From Solimicrobium silvestre (GTDB taxonomy: Bacteria; Pseudomonadota; Gammaproteobacteria; Burkholderiales; Burkholderiaceae_D): a DNA stretch of 64,000 nt. The notes under the pieces are model-generated. The model had not been told where the DNA came from. It saw only the letters and a list, made by a program, of their open reading frames with translations, and made no database searches. The stretch covers positions 1 through 64,000 of the forward strand of contig NZ_PUGF01000024.1 in assembly GCF_002976435.1 (NCBI RefSeq), written 5' to 3'. Positions 1 to 8,996 of this stretch are shown one piece after another. How positions within the stretch are numbered: the stretch's first letter is position 1; each line of letters opens with the position of its first letter. A program made the position numbers and the translations under genes.

Positions 1-78
1 AACGTAAGTCCATAGTATTGGCTGTATTCCAGGTCATAATGGCGGCTCCGATTGGACATCATTCTTGATGCCCAATAG

Positions 79-377
79 TGTTACCTATGTCCTGATACAG
101 GTGTTACCCATGTCTCACGTCTATACACTTCGCCAAAAAAGGTAACCCAAAAAAGGCGACCACGCTATTTCGGAAACCCCGATTATTTAACGGATAAATG
201 GGAAAAGTTCGAAACTCGCCTGCGGCTCAAACAGCGAACCTTTCTTATCCATTTATCCGTTAAATAACCGGCCGAACTAGAAGTGGGGGTAGGTCAAAAT
301 CAACGTCAACGTCAACGTCAACGTCAAGATCAACGACAACTACAACTACAACTACAACTACAACTACAAAATCAACT
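79..377 (-). repeat. Family-1 intergenic repeat, copy A (with IS-end-like extension)
   Basis: Read on the minus strand, the copy consists of a CAAC-rich hexamer tract (about 294-377), the conserved block CCACTTCTAGTTCGGCCGG, and a hairpin with a perfect 19-bp stem (183-201 with 249-267, stem class TTATTTAACGG). The loop is conserved and is followed by TCGGGGTTTCCGAAATAGCG and the first arm of a second hairpin. Positions 79-131 differ from copies B-D: they carry GTTACCyATGTC twice, about 21 nt apart, and this block is shared only with copy E. The copy lies between the window edge and the tautomerase gene; no gene was found in 1-476. Confidence 0.85.
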
Positions 378-476
378 GCCCCCCACATCATCACTACATT
401 TCAACCAATCCCGTGCAATACAGCAATTTAATTAATAGTTTACAATTTAAACCCTTTCAAAAAGTTAAGGATTCCC

Positions 477-680
477 ATGCCCTACGTAAACTTCAAAATC
501 ACCCGCGAAGGCGCAACCGCCGAACAAAAAGCAGCACTAATCAAAGGCGTTACACAACTATTGGTCGATATCCTCGGTAAAAATCCGCAAACCACGTTTG
601 TGACAATTGATGAAGTTGATACCGATAATTGGGGAATTGCTGGCGAAACCGTAACCGTTCGACGTCGTGACGGAAGATAG
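477..680 (+). CDS. 4-oxalocrotonate tautomerase family protein
   Basis: This 67-residue protein matches the small 4-oxalocrotonate tautomerase family in length. It starts M-P, so removal of Met would expose the N-terminal proline that serves as the general base for keto-enol tautomerisation in this family. The core (ITREG..EQKAALI..VT, then TFVTIDEVDTDNWGIAGE) follows the family's beta-alpha-beta pattern. A ribosome-binding site (AAGGA) precedes the ATG. The stop overlaps the GTG of the next gene by one base (TAGTG), so the two are probably translated together. The substrate cannot be told from sequence. Confidence 0.9.
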   Translation: MPYVNFKITREGATAEQKAALIKGVTQLLVDILGKNPQTTFVTIDEVDTDNWGIAGETVTVRRRDGR

Positions 681-1876
681 TGTCGCAAAATTCTAATCAC
701 CGCCAGGCTTGGCAAATTGCGCTATGCGGCATATTGGCGATAGGGGTAGCGCAAGGTATTGGACGCTTTGCGTTTTCTCCATTATTGCCAATGATGTTGC
801 ACGATAAGCTAGTCAACCTCACGCAAGGCGGCTGGCTGGCTACTGCAAATTACATCGGCTATTTTATTGGCGCGCTACTGTGCATGGTGTTTCACAAACA
901 TCCGACCCGATTTATTCGCATTGGACTTGTTGCAACCACGGTATTCACACTATGGATGAGCTTTTCGTCTCAGCTATGGTGCTTGCTTCTGTTACGGGCT
1001 TTGGCAGGTATCGCCAGCGCGCTAGTATTTGTATTTACTTCAGGCTGGTGCATGCAGCGCTTGACGCAACTGGGCTTTCCTACCTTGGGTGGGATCATTT
1101 ATACAGGCCCCGGATTGGGGATTTTAATTACCGGAATTCCAGTGACATTTATGGTTGCTGCCGATTGGTCAGCGCAACGCGGCTGGTTGGTATTTGGGGT
1201 CATGGCGTTGTTACTCAGCGCCGTTATCTGGCCTATTTTTTCCGAACATTTATCAATCAATACAGATACGAATTCATCCATTAAACCTCGCCATTTACAC
1301 GCAGCAAAACTCAGCGCTGAACAATTAAAACACCAAACCCGTTGGCTGATTTTTGGCTATGGCCTAGCCGGTTTTGGCTACATTATCACCGCTACTTTTT
1401 TACCGGTAATGGCACGCATAGCGCTACCCAATTCGGTTTGGCCGGATTTATTCTGGCCTATGCTTGGTGCGTCAATTGCGATTGGTGCCGCCTTAACTAC
1501 CCGCGTCCCAATGCATATAGATAACCGCAGCATGTTAATGCTGTGCTATATAACGCAAGCAACTGGGGTATTGTTTGTGATTTTATTGCCGAATGTGCTG
1601 GGCTTTATTTTGAGCAGTATTTTTGTTGGATTACCGTTTAGTGCGATTGTGTTTTTTGTAATGCGCGATGCACGCCGTTTGCGCGGCGATGCGGCTAACC
1701 GCTTGATGGGGTTATTGACTGCAATTTATGGAATCGGCCAAATTAGCGGGCCGCCGCTGGCCACTCACTTAGTCACACTGACAGGTTCATTTACGGCTTC
1801 GCTGTTCGTGGCAGCCGGCGCATTAACTGTTGGTGCAGTGTTATTTGGGATACTTGCAAGATCAAAGTTTGAGTAA
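680..1876 (+). CDS. YbfB/YjiJ family MFS transporter
   Basis: A 398-residue integral membrane protein with about twelve hydrophobic segments. The N-terminal stretch GVAQGIGRFAFSPLLPMM is the signature of the YbfB/YjiJ branch of the major facilitator superfamily. Later segments such as GLLTAIYGIGQISGPPLA fit the conserved C-terminal half. The start is a GTG overlapping the tautomerase stop, with GGAAG just upstream. These transporters are usually annotated as exporters of unknown small molecules; pairing with a tautomerase hints at a metabolite made or detoxified locally, but this is inference. Confidence 0.88.
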   Translation: MSQNSNHRQAWQIALCGILAIGVAQGIGRFAFSPLLPMMLHDKLVNLTQGGWLATANYIGYFIGALLCMVFHKHPTRFIRIGLVATTVFTLWMSFSSQLWCLLLLRALAGIASALVFVFTSGWCMQRLTQLGFPTLGGIIYTGPGLGILITGIPVTFMVAADWSAQRGWLVFGVMALLLSAVIWPIFSEHLSINTDTNSSIKPRHLHAAKLSAEQLKHQTRWLIFGYGLAGFGYIITATFLPVMARIALPNSVWPDLFWPMLGASIAIGAALTTRVPMHIDNRSMLMLCYITQATGVLFVILLPNVLGFILSSIFVGLPFSAIVFFVMRDARRLRGDAANRLMGLLTAIYGIGQISGPPLATHLVTLTGSFTASLFVAAGALTVGAVLFGILARSKFE

Positions 1877-1920
1877 AAACGGCATAAAATCTAACGAATT
1901 CAATCGATTTTTGCATTGTA

Positions 1921-1946
1921 AAAATGCTGTTTTTTGACAGCATTTT
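1921..1946. terminator. Bidirectional hairpin terminator
   Basis: AAAATGCTGT (1921-1930) pairs with ACAGCATTTT (1937-1946) around a six-base loop, with a T run after it on the plus strand and A-rich sequence before it. It lies between the convergent MFS gene and the tlpA-like gene, so it could end both transcripts. Confidence 0.7.
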
Positions 1947-2020
1947 TTATCTCCATTGCTAAGTTTTCCACTGGCGCACAAATGCAAAAACAATTCAAGA
2001 ACATTCTCAAATGAAAAACC

Positions 2021-2545
2021 CTATTTAACTGCCAAAATATCTTGGCGCAATTGCGTCATATCCAAACGGCCACGGTAGGTTTTAACGACAGCGCCGGACT
2101 TATCCAGAATTACGGTAAATGGCAGGCCGCCGGACCGGTTTCCCAAGTCGGTAGCAAGCTGCGTACCGGACATGCCAGCAACAAATAGCGGGTAAGTAAT
2201 TTTATATTTTTTAGCAAATTCAGCCATGCTGTCCGGGCTATCGATACCTATCCCGATAAAGCTGATTTTCTTGGCGGCCAATTCAGTTTGCATAGCCGAC
2301 AATTCCGGCATCTCTTGCACACAGGGTCCGCACCAGGTAGCCCAAAAATTGACAACCACTACCTTATTACGATATTCAGCGAGTGACTTGGCTGCGCCGT
2401 TTGGTGCTGCGGGCACAGTCGGCAAGCTACTGGCATATAAAGCGTCGCTGACTTGCGGTTTTTCAGCATGCAAGCTGGAAAAATACAGTCCAAAACCGCC
2501 GAACACAATTGCAACCAGACTGGTAATTAAAAAACGTGATTTCAT
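2021..2545 (-). CDS. TlpA-family thiol:disulfide oxidoreductase
   Basis: A 174-residue thioredoxin-fold protein with an N-terminal membrane anchor or signal (residues about 5-22), then the redox motif WCGPC (residues 71-75) in FWATWCGPC and a cis-proline in GGLPFTV (P142). This is the TlpA/ResA layout: membrane-tethered, periplasmic, reducing disulfides for cytochrome c maturation or general redox repair. Its ATG overlaps the stop of the upstream gene by four bases (ATGA), which indicates translational coupling. The specific partner is unknown. Confidence 0.9.
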   Translation of the reverse strand: MKSRFLITSLVAIVFGGFGLYFSSLHAEKPQVSDALYASSLPTVPAAPNGAAKSLAEYRNKVVVVNFWATWCGPCVQEMPELSAMQTELAAKKISFIGIGIDSPDSMAEFAKKYKITYPLFVAGMSGTQLATDLGNRSGGLPFTVILDKSGAVVKTYRGRLDMTQLRQDILAVK

Positions 2546-3180
2546 GTGGGTAAACTTTCTTCAATTAAATGTTGGAGTGCGCTAGCGTTAGCGCGAGGCA
2601 TTTTTTTAGTAGACAAGCGACGCACATCATCGCTGGCAAATAACACTAAATGTATTACTTCATTCGCACGCATAAAACTCAAGGTTTCTTGCGCCTCCTG
2701 TTGTCTCGATTGATGCCCTTGCAACGTTTCAGACACTTCAAACTGAATCCGTTGATTCAATAAGTAAATAGCGACTTCCTTATTGTTATCGACGAACAAC
2801 TGGATAAAAATTTCGCTATGCTCACCGGCCGTGCCATTCAGCACCGCACCAGTTAAGTGGGGATTAAATTGCTCCAGCTCTTGCAGTAGAGTCAGCGCTA
2901 ACTTTCTCAAATACAACAACCGCGCAGGCTGGCTATCGGCAAAGAATAACTGGTTATATAGGCGAACTTGTTGCTCAATCAAACTATTGTCAGGCAAGCT
3001 ATCGTGATTAATTTTGCTGGAACCCAACACTTGCTGCGCTGCTTTTTGCTTGGCAATGGCATAAGTTGCGCCATCTTCCGCGATGAATCGAGCCGCAATC
3101 GTGGCTATTTCATTACGTAAATCTTGCTTTTGCGTTGTGTGTGATTCAACAATCACAGGTTGCGGAGAAAGATGCTTCAT
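2542..3180 (-). CDS. Conserved hypothetical protein upstream of tlpA-like gene
   Basis: A 212-residue soluble protein with no signal peptide or membrane segment. The N-terminal half is helical and rich in Ala/Gln. The middle (about residues 108-140, around NGTAGEHSEIFIQLF and KEVAIYLLNQRIQFE) alternates like beta strands. I do not recognise a catalytic motif. A gene of this kind sits beside mpl in related genomes, which suggests a conserved neighbourhood role, but that is from memory. It is co-translated with the TlpA-like gene by a 4-bp overlap and diverges from mpl, 131 bp away. Confidence 0.75.
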   Translation of the reverse strand: MKHLSPQPVIVESHTTQKQDLRNEIATIAARFIAEDGATYAIAKQKAAQQVLGSSKINHDSLPDNSLIEQQVRLYNQLFFADSQPARLLYLRKLALTLLQELEQFNPHLTGAVLNGTAGEHSEIFIQLFVDNNKEVAIYLLNQRIQFEVSETLQGHQSRQQEAQETLSFMRANEVIHLVLFASDDVRRLSTKKMPRANASALQHLIEESLPT

Positions 3181-3311
3181 AAAATCAGTTCAAAAACTAG
3201 CGTTTGTAATGATAACCTAAGCCTGCACAACAGGTAAAATGACGGGATTATTTTTTTTGAGCAATCGATTGCGATTGCAATTACGCTTGAGAAGCGAGGA
3301 CATAACCTTTT

Positions 3312-4718
3312 ATGCGTATTCATATTCTTGGTATTTGCGGCACTTTTATGGGCGGGTTAGCAGTATTAGCCCAACAAGCCGGCCATACCGTCACCGGCTG
3401 CGATGCCAATGTGTATCCGCCTATGAGCACGCAATTGCGCGAACAAGGCATCACATTAATTGAAGGTTATGACCCGGAACAAATTAATCAAGACATTGAT
3501 TTATATGTAGTTGGCAATGCCATAGTCCGCGGCAATCCATTAATGGAAGCCATTTTAAATCGCGGCCTGCCATATTGTTCAGGCCCAGCATGGATGGGTG
3601 AACATATCCTTACCGGTAAGTGGGTACTAGCTGTGGCAGGTACTCACGGCAAAACTACCACGTCAGCAATGCTGGCCTGGATACTGCAGGAAGCCGGCTA
3701 TGAACCTGGCTTTTTAATTGGCGGCGTACCAAATAATTTTGGTATTTCGGCTCGATTGGGTGCAGATGCCACCAAGCCGGCTTCCAACTTTTTTGTCATT
3801 GAAGCCGATGAATACGACTCGGCCTTCTTTGACAAGCGCAGCAAATTCGTTCATTACCGCGCAAAAACTGCGATCTTGAATAATCTCGAATACGATCACG
3901 CCGATATTTTCCCCGATCTGGCCGCGATTGAAACCCAATTCCACCATTTAGTACGCACTGTACCTGGCATTGGTCAATTAGTCGTTAATGGTCAGGAACC
4001 GGCATTGCAAAGAGTCTTGCAACGCGGTTGCTGGAGCGAGAAAACATTTTTTGGCGTGGCCGATGGCTGGCATTTTGTTGGCGATGAGGTGCTCTTTAAA
4101 GAACGCGCTTATGGGCCATTAGTCTGGCAAATACAGGGCGAACATAACCGCCAAAACGCCTTGGCGGCGATTGCAGCGGCACATCATGTTGGCATCGCGC
4201 CGGAACTTGCGCTGGAAGCACTCAGCCATTTTGAAAACGTTAAACGGCGCATGGAAGTACGCGGCGTCGTCAACAACATCACCGTCTATGACGACTTTGC
4301 CCACCACCCAACTGCCATCACCACCACCATTGCCGGCTTGCGTAAAAAAGTAGGTACGGCGCGCATTTTAGCTGTGCTGGAACCGCGTTCCAACACAATG
4401 AAACTCGGCAGCATGAAAGCCGCTTTACCGGGCAGTTTGGAGCAGGCTGATTTGGTGTTTGCTTACGGTGCCCTGCAAGGGCGCGATACCTTAGGCTGGG
4501 ATTTAGCAGAAAGTCTGGCTCCGTTAGGTGAGCGCGTCACCACTTTCAGCGATTTATCGGCATTGCAAAATGCGCTATTGGCGCAAGCACGACCAGGAGA
4601 CCATATTTTAATTATGAGCAATGGCGGCTTTGGCGGTATCCATCAAAAATTGGTGGATAGTCTAGCTACGAATTTATCTGTACCCTTTAACCATCCAACC
4701 CAAGCCGAGTTAACATGA
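3312..4718 (+). CDS. mpl: UDP-N-acetylmuramate:L-alanyl-gamma-D-glutamyl-meso-diaminopimelate ligase
   Basis: Mpl joins the recycled tripeptide L-Ala-gamma-D-Glu-meso-DAP to UDP-MurNAc, returning wall fragments to peptidoglycan synthesis. The 468-residue length is typical. The N-terminus HILGICGTFMGGLA is the Mur-family nucleotide-binding start, the ATP loop is GTHGKTTT (residues 110-117), and NNLEYDHADIF and EGEHNRQNALAAIAA-type central motifs follow. The C-terminal ligase domain contains YDDFAHHPTAI and LEPRSNTMK. It overlaps the next gene by four bases. AmpD, encoded later in the window, supplies the tripeptide substrate pathway. Confidence 0.97.
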   Translation: MRIHILGICGTFMGGLAVLAQQAGHTVTGCDANVYPPMSTQLREQGITLIEGYDPEQINQDIDLYVVGNAIVRGNPLMEAILNRGLPYCSGPAWMGEHILTGKWVLAVAGTHGKTTTSAMLAWILQEAGYEPGFLIGGVPNNFGISARLGADATKPASNFFVIEADEYDSAFFDKRSKFVHYRAKTAILNNLEYDHADIFPDLAAIETQFHHLVRTVPGIGQLVVNGQEPALQRVLQRGCWSEKTFFGVADGWHFVGDEVLFKERAYGPLVWQIQGEHNRQNALAAIAAAHHVGIAPELALEALSHFENVKRRMEVRGVVNNITVYDDFAHHPTAITTTIAGLRKKVGTARILAVLEPRSNTMKLGSMKAALPGSLEQADLVFAYGALQGRDTLGWDLAESLAPLGERVTTFSDLSALQNALLAQARPGDHILIMSNGGFGGIHQKLVDSLATNLSVPFNHPTQAELT

Positions 4719-5299
4719 TTCTTTATTTACACGGCTTTCGTTCTTCGCCCGCTTCATTTAAAGCACAAATGATCCGCGCAACACTCCAGGAAACTGGCCG
4801 CGCAGAAGAATATTTGTGCCCGCAATTACCTGCATCACCCCAATCGGCAATAGCGTTATGCCTGCAACTATGCGAGCAGATTGATCCGTCCGAATTAACC
4901 ATCATCGGTTCATCACTAGGCGGTTATTACGCTACCTATTTGGCCGAAAAATTATCCTGCCGCGCTGTGTTATTAAACCCAGCTGTTAAACCGCCGCGTG
5001 ATTTAGCTGCCTACATCGGTGTCACCACCATGTATCACAGCGATGACGTGTTTGAGTTTACCCAGGAATATGCGCAAGAGTTATCGCAGTTTTCGATTAA
5101 TCAGATTACCCAACCAGAGCGCTATTTTTTACTCGCCGCCACCGGCGATGAAGTGCTCGACTGGTGTGAAATGGTGGCGCACTATCTCGGTGCAAAACAA
5201 CACATTATTACCGGCAGCGATCATGGTATTTCTGAGTTTGCCGATTATCTCGATCAGGTGATGGAATTTTGCGACGGTGCTATGGACGGTGCTCAGTAA
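4715..5299 (+). CDS. YqiA/YcfP family alpha/beta-hydrolase (esterase)
   Basis: A 194-residue small alpha/beta hydrolase. The N-terminus YLHGFRSSP carries the oxyanion-hole turn, the nucleophile elbow is GSSLGG (Ser67), Asp145 lies in ATGDEVLDW and His170 in GSDHGI, giving a complete triad. Family members such as E. coli YqiA hydrolyse short acyl esters in vitro; the natural substrate is not known. The ATG overlaps the mpl stop (ATGA), and its own stop overlaps the ubiC start (TAATG), so mpl, this gene and ubiC look like one translational unit. Confidence 0.9.
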   Translation: MILYLHGFRSSPASFKAQMIRATLQETGRAEEYLCPQLPASPQSAIALCLQLCEQIDPSELTIIGSSLGGYYATYLAEKLSCRAVLLNPAVKPPRDLAAYIGVTTMYHSDDVFEFTQEYAQELSQFSINQITQPERYFLLAATGDEVLDWCEMVAHYLGAKQHIITGSDHGISEFADYLDQVMEFCDGAMDGAQ

Positions 5300-5868
5300 T
5301 GCTGGCCAAACAAGCCGCCAGGAAAGCGCAATGGCATCATCACGTCAACCATGTGCAGGCGCCAAAAGCCATGCGGCATTGGCTGACTGATGCCGGCTCA
5401 CTGACGGCTAAATTAATCACGCATAGCAGCAAGTTCCGGGTGCAGCGCGTTTATCAGCAACATGATTTTTGTTGGGCGGATGAATACACAGAAATTGGCT
5501 TAAGCAAAGCCAGCAAAGTACATGCGCGGGAAGTATTACTGCGCTGCGACGATGCACCGGCAATTTATGCGCACACCGTTTTACCCTTAAGTTCTACCGC
5601 CAGCCAATGGCCGCTATTTAAAGCCTTGGGTGAAAAATCGTTAGGCAGCACCTTGTTCGGTGATCCGCAAGTAGTGCGCGGCGCGTTGCAATTTGCGCGC
5701 TTGCAGCCCAATCACCCTGCCATGCGCAGAGCACAACTATTAACAAACAAAAAGTTTGATCAGCCTTTATTTGCGCGCCGCTCGCTATTTTTCAGACGTG
5801 GCGGCGTGATGTTGGTGACCGAATTATTTTTACCCGCCATTGCGGACCTTACCACTCATATTAAGTAG
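5299..5868 (+). CDS. ubiC: Chorismate lyase
   Basis: UbiC cleaves chorismate to 4-hydroxybenzoate and pyruvate, the first committed step of ubiquinone synthesis in the cytoplasm. From ATG 5299 the protein has 189 residues, close to the family length. Conserved features are the N-terminal W-L..AGSLT segment, REVLLRC, the LG..SLG..LF region, LFARRSLF and a C-terminal TELFLP with the conserved Glu. An upstream in-frame TTG at 5269 is open, but ATG 5299, overlapping the preceding stop in TAATG, is the better start. Confidence 0.9.
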   Translation: MLAKQAARKAQWHHHVNHVQAPKAMRHWLTDAGSLTAKLITHSSKFRVQRVYQQHDFCWADEYTEIGLSKASKVHAREVLLRCDDAPAIYAHTVLPLSSTASQWPLFKALGEKSLGSTLFGDPQVVRGALQFARLQPNHPAMRRAQLLTNKKFDQPLFARRSLFFRRGGVMLVTELFLPAIADLTTHIK

Positions 5869-5882
5869 AAACGACGAATTTA

Positions 5883-7982
5883 ATGAACGTATTTTTTGAA
5901 GAATCTGGCGACTTTAAAGCTGGCGCAGTCATGTCGCAAACGCCCGATTCATATCAGGTGGAACTCGCCAGCGGCAAACGCTGCAAAGTAAAAAGCCGCG
6001 ACGTATTAATTCAGTTCGCCGCGCCGAGCGCAGAACAGTTGCTGCGCGAAGCACATGTGATTGCCGAAGAGATCGACCTGGATTTTTTATGGGAAGTCGC
6101 CGGTCTGGAAGAGTTTGGTTATGCCGATTTAGGTAAAGAATATTTTGGCGCAACGCTATCACCAGCCCAAAGCGCCGGCTTGATTTTCCGCTTGCACAGC
6201 GCACCGATTTACTTTTATAAAAAGGGGCGCGGCCACTACAAAGCCGCTCCTGCTGCGTCCGTGCAAGCGGCGTTGGCCGGGATAGAAAAGAAAAAACAGC
6301 AGGCAATAATCCAAGCTGACTACGTTGAACAATTAAAGGCAGGAACTTTGCCGTCTAGTATGCAGGCGATGGCGCAGCAATTACTGTACAAACCAGACAA
6401 AAATACGCTGGAATACAAAGCACTGGCTGCGGCATGTCAAGAATTGCACACCAGCCCGGAACGTTTAATGTTGGCTACCGGCGGCATTGCCAGCGCTAAA
6501 GACCTGCATTTTTCCAAATTTCTATTTGATTTTTTCCCAAAAGGCACTGGCTTTAGCCACTTAATGGGCAACGTCACGCCGCCTGAATTACCTAAAAATT
6601 TACCCATCGCCGATGTCGCCGCTTTTTCAATTGATGATATTAGCACCACCGAAATCGATGATGCCTTATCGGTCAAAACGCTTGCCGACGGCATGCTGCA
6701 AATCGGTATCCACATTGCGGCTCCTGGCTTGGGAATTAACCGCGAAGACGCCATTGACAACATCGCCCGCAGCCGCATGTCAACGGTGTACATGCCAGGC
6801 GACAAAATCACCATGTTGCCGAACGAACTGGTAGAAATATATACCTTGGGCGCAGGCCAGACCCGCCCTGCCGTTTCGTTATACGCCACAGTCAATCCGG
6901 CCGACTGGTCATTAATTAGCACCGTAAGCAAAATTGAAGCAGTGCCAATTTCAGAAAATTTGCGCAATAACACGCTGGATGAACTGGTGACAGAAGAAGC
7001 ACTAGCCGCCAACGAAGGCGACTATCCGCATAAAGCGGACATTGCCGTATTGTGGCAATGGGCGCAATCTTTAGAGCAGGGGCGCAACCTGAAACGCGCT
7101 GGTTTTGGTTTAAAGCCGGAGCAAAATAATCGCACCGATTTTAATTTTTATGTGGAAGACGATGTCGTTTCTATCGTCGCCAGAAAACGCGGCTCGCCGT
7201 TAGATAAAATCGTCGCTGAATTAATGATTTTTGCCAATAGCACCTGGGGCAAACTGATGAACGACCATGGCATTCCCGGTATTTACCGCAGCCAGGGCGT
7301 AGGTAACGGCGGTTGGGCAGCACGCATGCAAGTCAAAATGCTGACTCACGCAGCACCGCATCATAATTTGGGCGTAGACCAATACGCGTGGAGCACATCA
7401 CCGTTGCGTCGCTACACCGATTTAGTCAATCAATGGCAAATCATGGCGTGTATTCAACACGGTGTTACTGCACCGTTAGTCGCGCCATTTAAACCACGTG
7501 ACGCGACCTTGTTTGCGATTGTTTCGGCCTTCGATGCGATGTATTCCGGCTATAACGACTTCCAGTCCAGTATGGAACGCTATTGGTGCTTGCGCTGGTT
7601 TGCACAAGAATGGCAAGCGCAGCGTGCTAAACACGTAGAAGCGCTGGTGATGAAAGAAGATTTGCTGCGTCTGGTTGATATTCCGTTAGTAATCCGCTTA
7701 TCCGGTCTGCCGAGCATGCCGCGTGGTTCGCGCGTCATGCTCGACATTATTGGCTGGGATGAAGTCGACTTAACGCTGGAAGCACGCTTCCTGGAATTAC
7801 TGTCCAGCCCGGATACGGCATTGACTATCGACGAAGAAGAAACTGAAGCGGATCAAGAAGAGAGTAGCGATGAGATTGGTGACGAAATAGCGGACGAAAC
7901 AGCGACTGAGATCGAAAATGATAGTCTAAGTACGCCAGAAATACCTGAGCTATCCACCGATACCCATCAACCGGAACCATAA
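5883..7982 (+). CDS. RNB-domain 3'-5' exoribonuclease (RNase II/R family)
   Basis: A 699-residue protein with the RNB catalytic core. The metal-binding cluster is in FSIDDISTTEIDDALSV (Asp251, Asp252, Asp259, Asp260), and SPLRRYTDLVNQWQI is the conserved arginine-containing segment near the end of the domain. The N-terminal 200 residues are a divergent RNA-binding region. The C-terminus ends in a strongly acidic tail (about residues 645-699). The enzyme would degrade single-stranded RNA processively in the cytoplasm. It follows ubiC by 14 bp. Whether it is the RNase II or RNase R equivalent cannot be settled here; the short, non-S1-like C-terminus argues against classical RNase R. Confidence 0.92.
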   Translation: MNVFFEESGDFKAGAVMSQTPDSYQVELASGKRCKVKSRDVLIQFAAPSAEQLLREAHVIAEEIDLDFLWEVAGLEEFGYADLGKEYFGATLSPAQSAGLIFRLHSAPIYFYKKGRGHYKAAPAASVQAALAGIEKKKQQAIIQADYVEQLKAGTLPSSMQAMAQQLLYKPDKNTLEYKALAAACQELHTSPERLMLATGGIASAKDLHFSKFLFDFFPKGTGFSHLMGNVTPPELPKNLPIADVAAFSIDDISTTEIDDALSVKTLADGMLQIGIHIAAPGLGINREDAIDNIARSRMSTVYMPGDKITMLPNELVEIYTLGAGQTRPAVSLYATVNPADWSLISTVSKIEAVPISENLRNNTLDELVTEEALAANEGDYPHKADIAVLWQWAQSLEQGRNLKRAGFGLKPEQNNRTDFNFYVEDDVVSIVARKRGSPLDKIVAELMIFANSTWGKLMNDHGIPGIYRSQGVGNGGWAARMQVKMLTHAAPHHNLGVDQYAWSTSPLRRYTDLVNQWQIMACIQHGVTAPLVAPFKPRDATLFAIVSAFDAMYSGYNDFQSSMERYWCLRWFAQEWQAQRAKHVEALVMKEDLLRLVDIPLVIRLSGLPSMPRGSRVMLDIIGWDEVDLTLEARFLELLSSPDTALTIDEEETEADQEESSDEIGDEIADETATEIENDSLSTPEIPELSTDTHQPEP

Positions 7983-8038
7983 TCATGCTGCTATATAGAG
8001 ACGCAACAGAGTGATGCGTGTTTGATGAATGTTTAGCT

Positions 8039-8070
8039 GGCGAACTTTGACAATAAATACAAAGTTTGCC
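8039..8070 (+). terminator. Hairpin after the exoribonuclease gene
   Basis: GGCGAACTTTG (8039-8049) pairs with CAAAGTTTGCC (8060-8070) with one G-T pair and a 10-nt loop. No T run follows, so it may be a terminator stem or an mRNA end-stabilising hairpin. Confidence 0.4.
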
Positions 8071-8117
8071 ATAGTGCAATTAATTTAGCTCATTGTAACT
8101 TTAGGCGTACCCCAATC

Positions 8118-8996
8118 TTGCAAAATCCGACTTTCACTATCGCCATCATCGCATCGCTATTAGCCCATGCGGTGTTACTACTCATTCACTTTGTGGATCC
8201 ACCACCACTGCCTCCGGTCGCCACCGATCCCGGCTTGGACGTGATCTTGGTGAATGCCAAGCATGACCACGCGCCACTAAAAGCCCAAGCCTTAGCCCAA
8301 GCCAATTTGGATGGCGGCGGTAATGCCGACGATGGCCGCGCCAAGTCGCCGATTCCAGATATGCATACCAGCGAAGACGGTGATGCCATTCGTAAAACGC
8401 AACGCCGGATTGAAGAATTAGAAAATCTTCAGGATCATTTATTATCGCAAGCGGATAAAGCGTCGTTTAAAGTGCCTACAGTGCTGGATAAAACCAAGAC
8501 TGATGCACCCAAACCCGTAATTAGCGGCGACGATCAATCTGAATCCCATAAAGCTCTCACCCGTATGCAGGCAGAAATTGCGCAAACGATTGAAGACCAA
8601 AACAAGCGCCCACGCAAAACGTTTATCACCCCGAGCACCAAAGCGGTTGGCTACGCGATGTACTATAAAAACATGCAAAAGCGCATAGAAGACATGGGCA
8701 CCATGCAGTTTCCGGAAAAAAATGGTGAAAAATTATATGGAGAATTAATCGTCTACATTCCCATTTTTCAAGACGGCACCATTTATGAAAAAGAAGGCGG
8801 CCCGCGCATTGAAAAATCATCCGGCAACAAAGCGTTGGACAAAGCCGCGTTACGCATAGTCAGACATGCCGGACCGTTTGGCACCTTCCCACAAAATATG
8901 CGCTCAAGCGACAAAGACGATTTATGGATAGTCATTACCCGCTTTAAATTTACCCATGATCTCGATTTAATCACCGAGTTAAAAGATGCAAAATAA
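8118..8996 (+). CDS. TonB-like energy-transducer protein
   Basis: A 292-residue protein with a short cytoplasmic start, one transmembrane helix (residues about 7-25, then a DPPPLPP stretch), a periplasmic linker, and a C-terminal domain (YGELIVYIPIFQDGTIYEKEGG...ALDKAALRIVRHAGPF) that matches the TonB C-terminal fold used to contact outer-membrane receptors. The start is a TTG at 8118; no better upstream start is visible. It overlaps aroE by 11 bp. No exbB/exbD lies next to it, so it is either an accessory TonB or uses distant ExbBD. The long charged linker is less proline-rich than in classical TonB. Confidence 0.8.
   Translation: MQNPTFTIAIIASLLAHAVLLLIHFVDPPPLPPVATDPGLDVILVNAKHDHAPLKAQALAQANLDGGGNADDGRAKSPIPDMHTSEDGDAIRKTQRRIEELENLQDHLLSQADKASFKVPTVLDKTKTDAPKPVISGDDQSESHKALTRMQAEIAQTIEDQNKRPRKTFITPSTKAVGYAMYYKNMQKRIEDMGTMQFPEKNGEKLYGELIVYIPIFQDGTIYEKEGGPRIEKSSGNKALDKAALRIVRHAGPFGTFPQNMRSSDKDDLWIVITRFKFTHDLDLITELKDAK

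Noticed and set aside
2226-2585. 119-codon plus-strand frame opposite the TlpA-like gene
   Set aside because: It is the shadow of a well-supported gene with a WCGPC motif.
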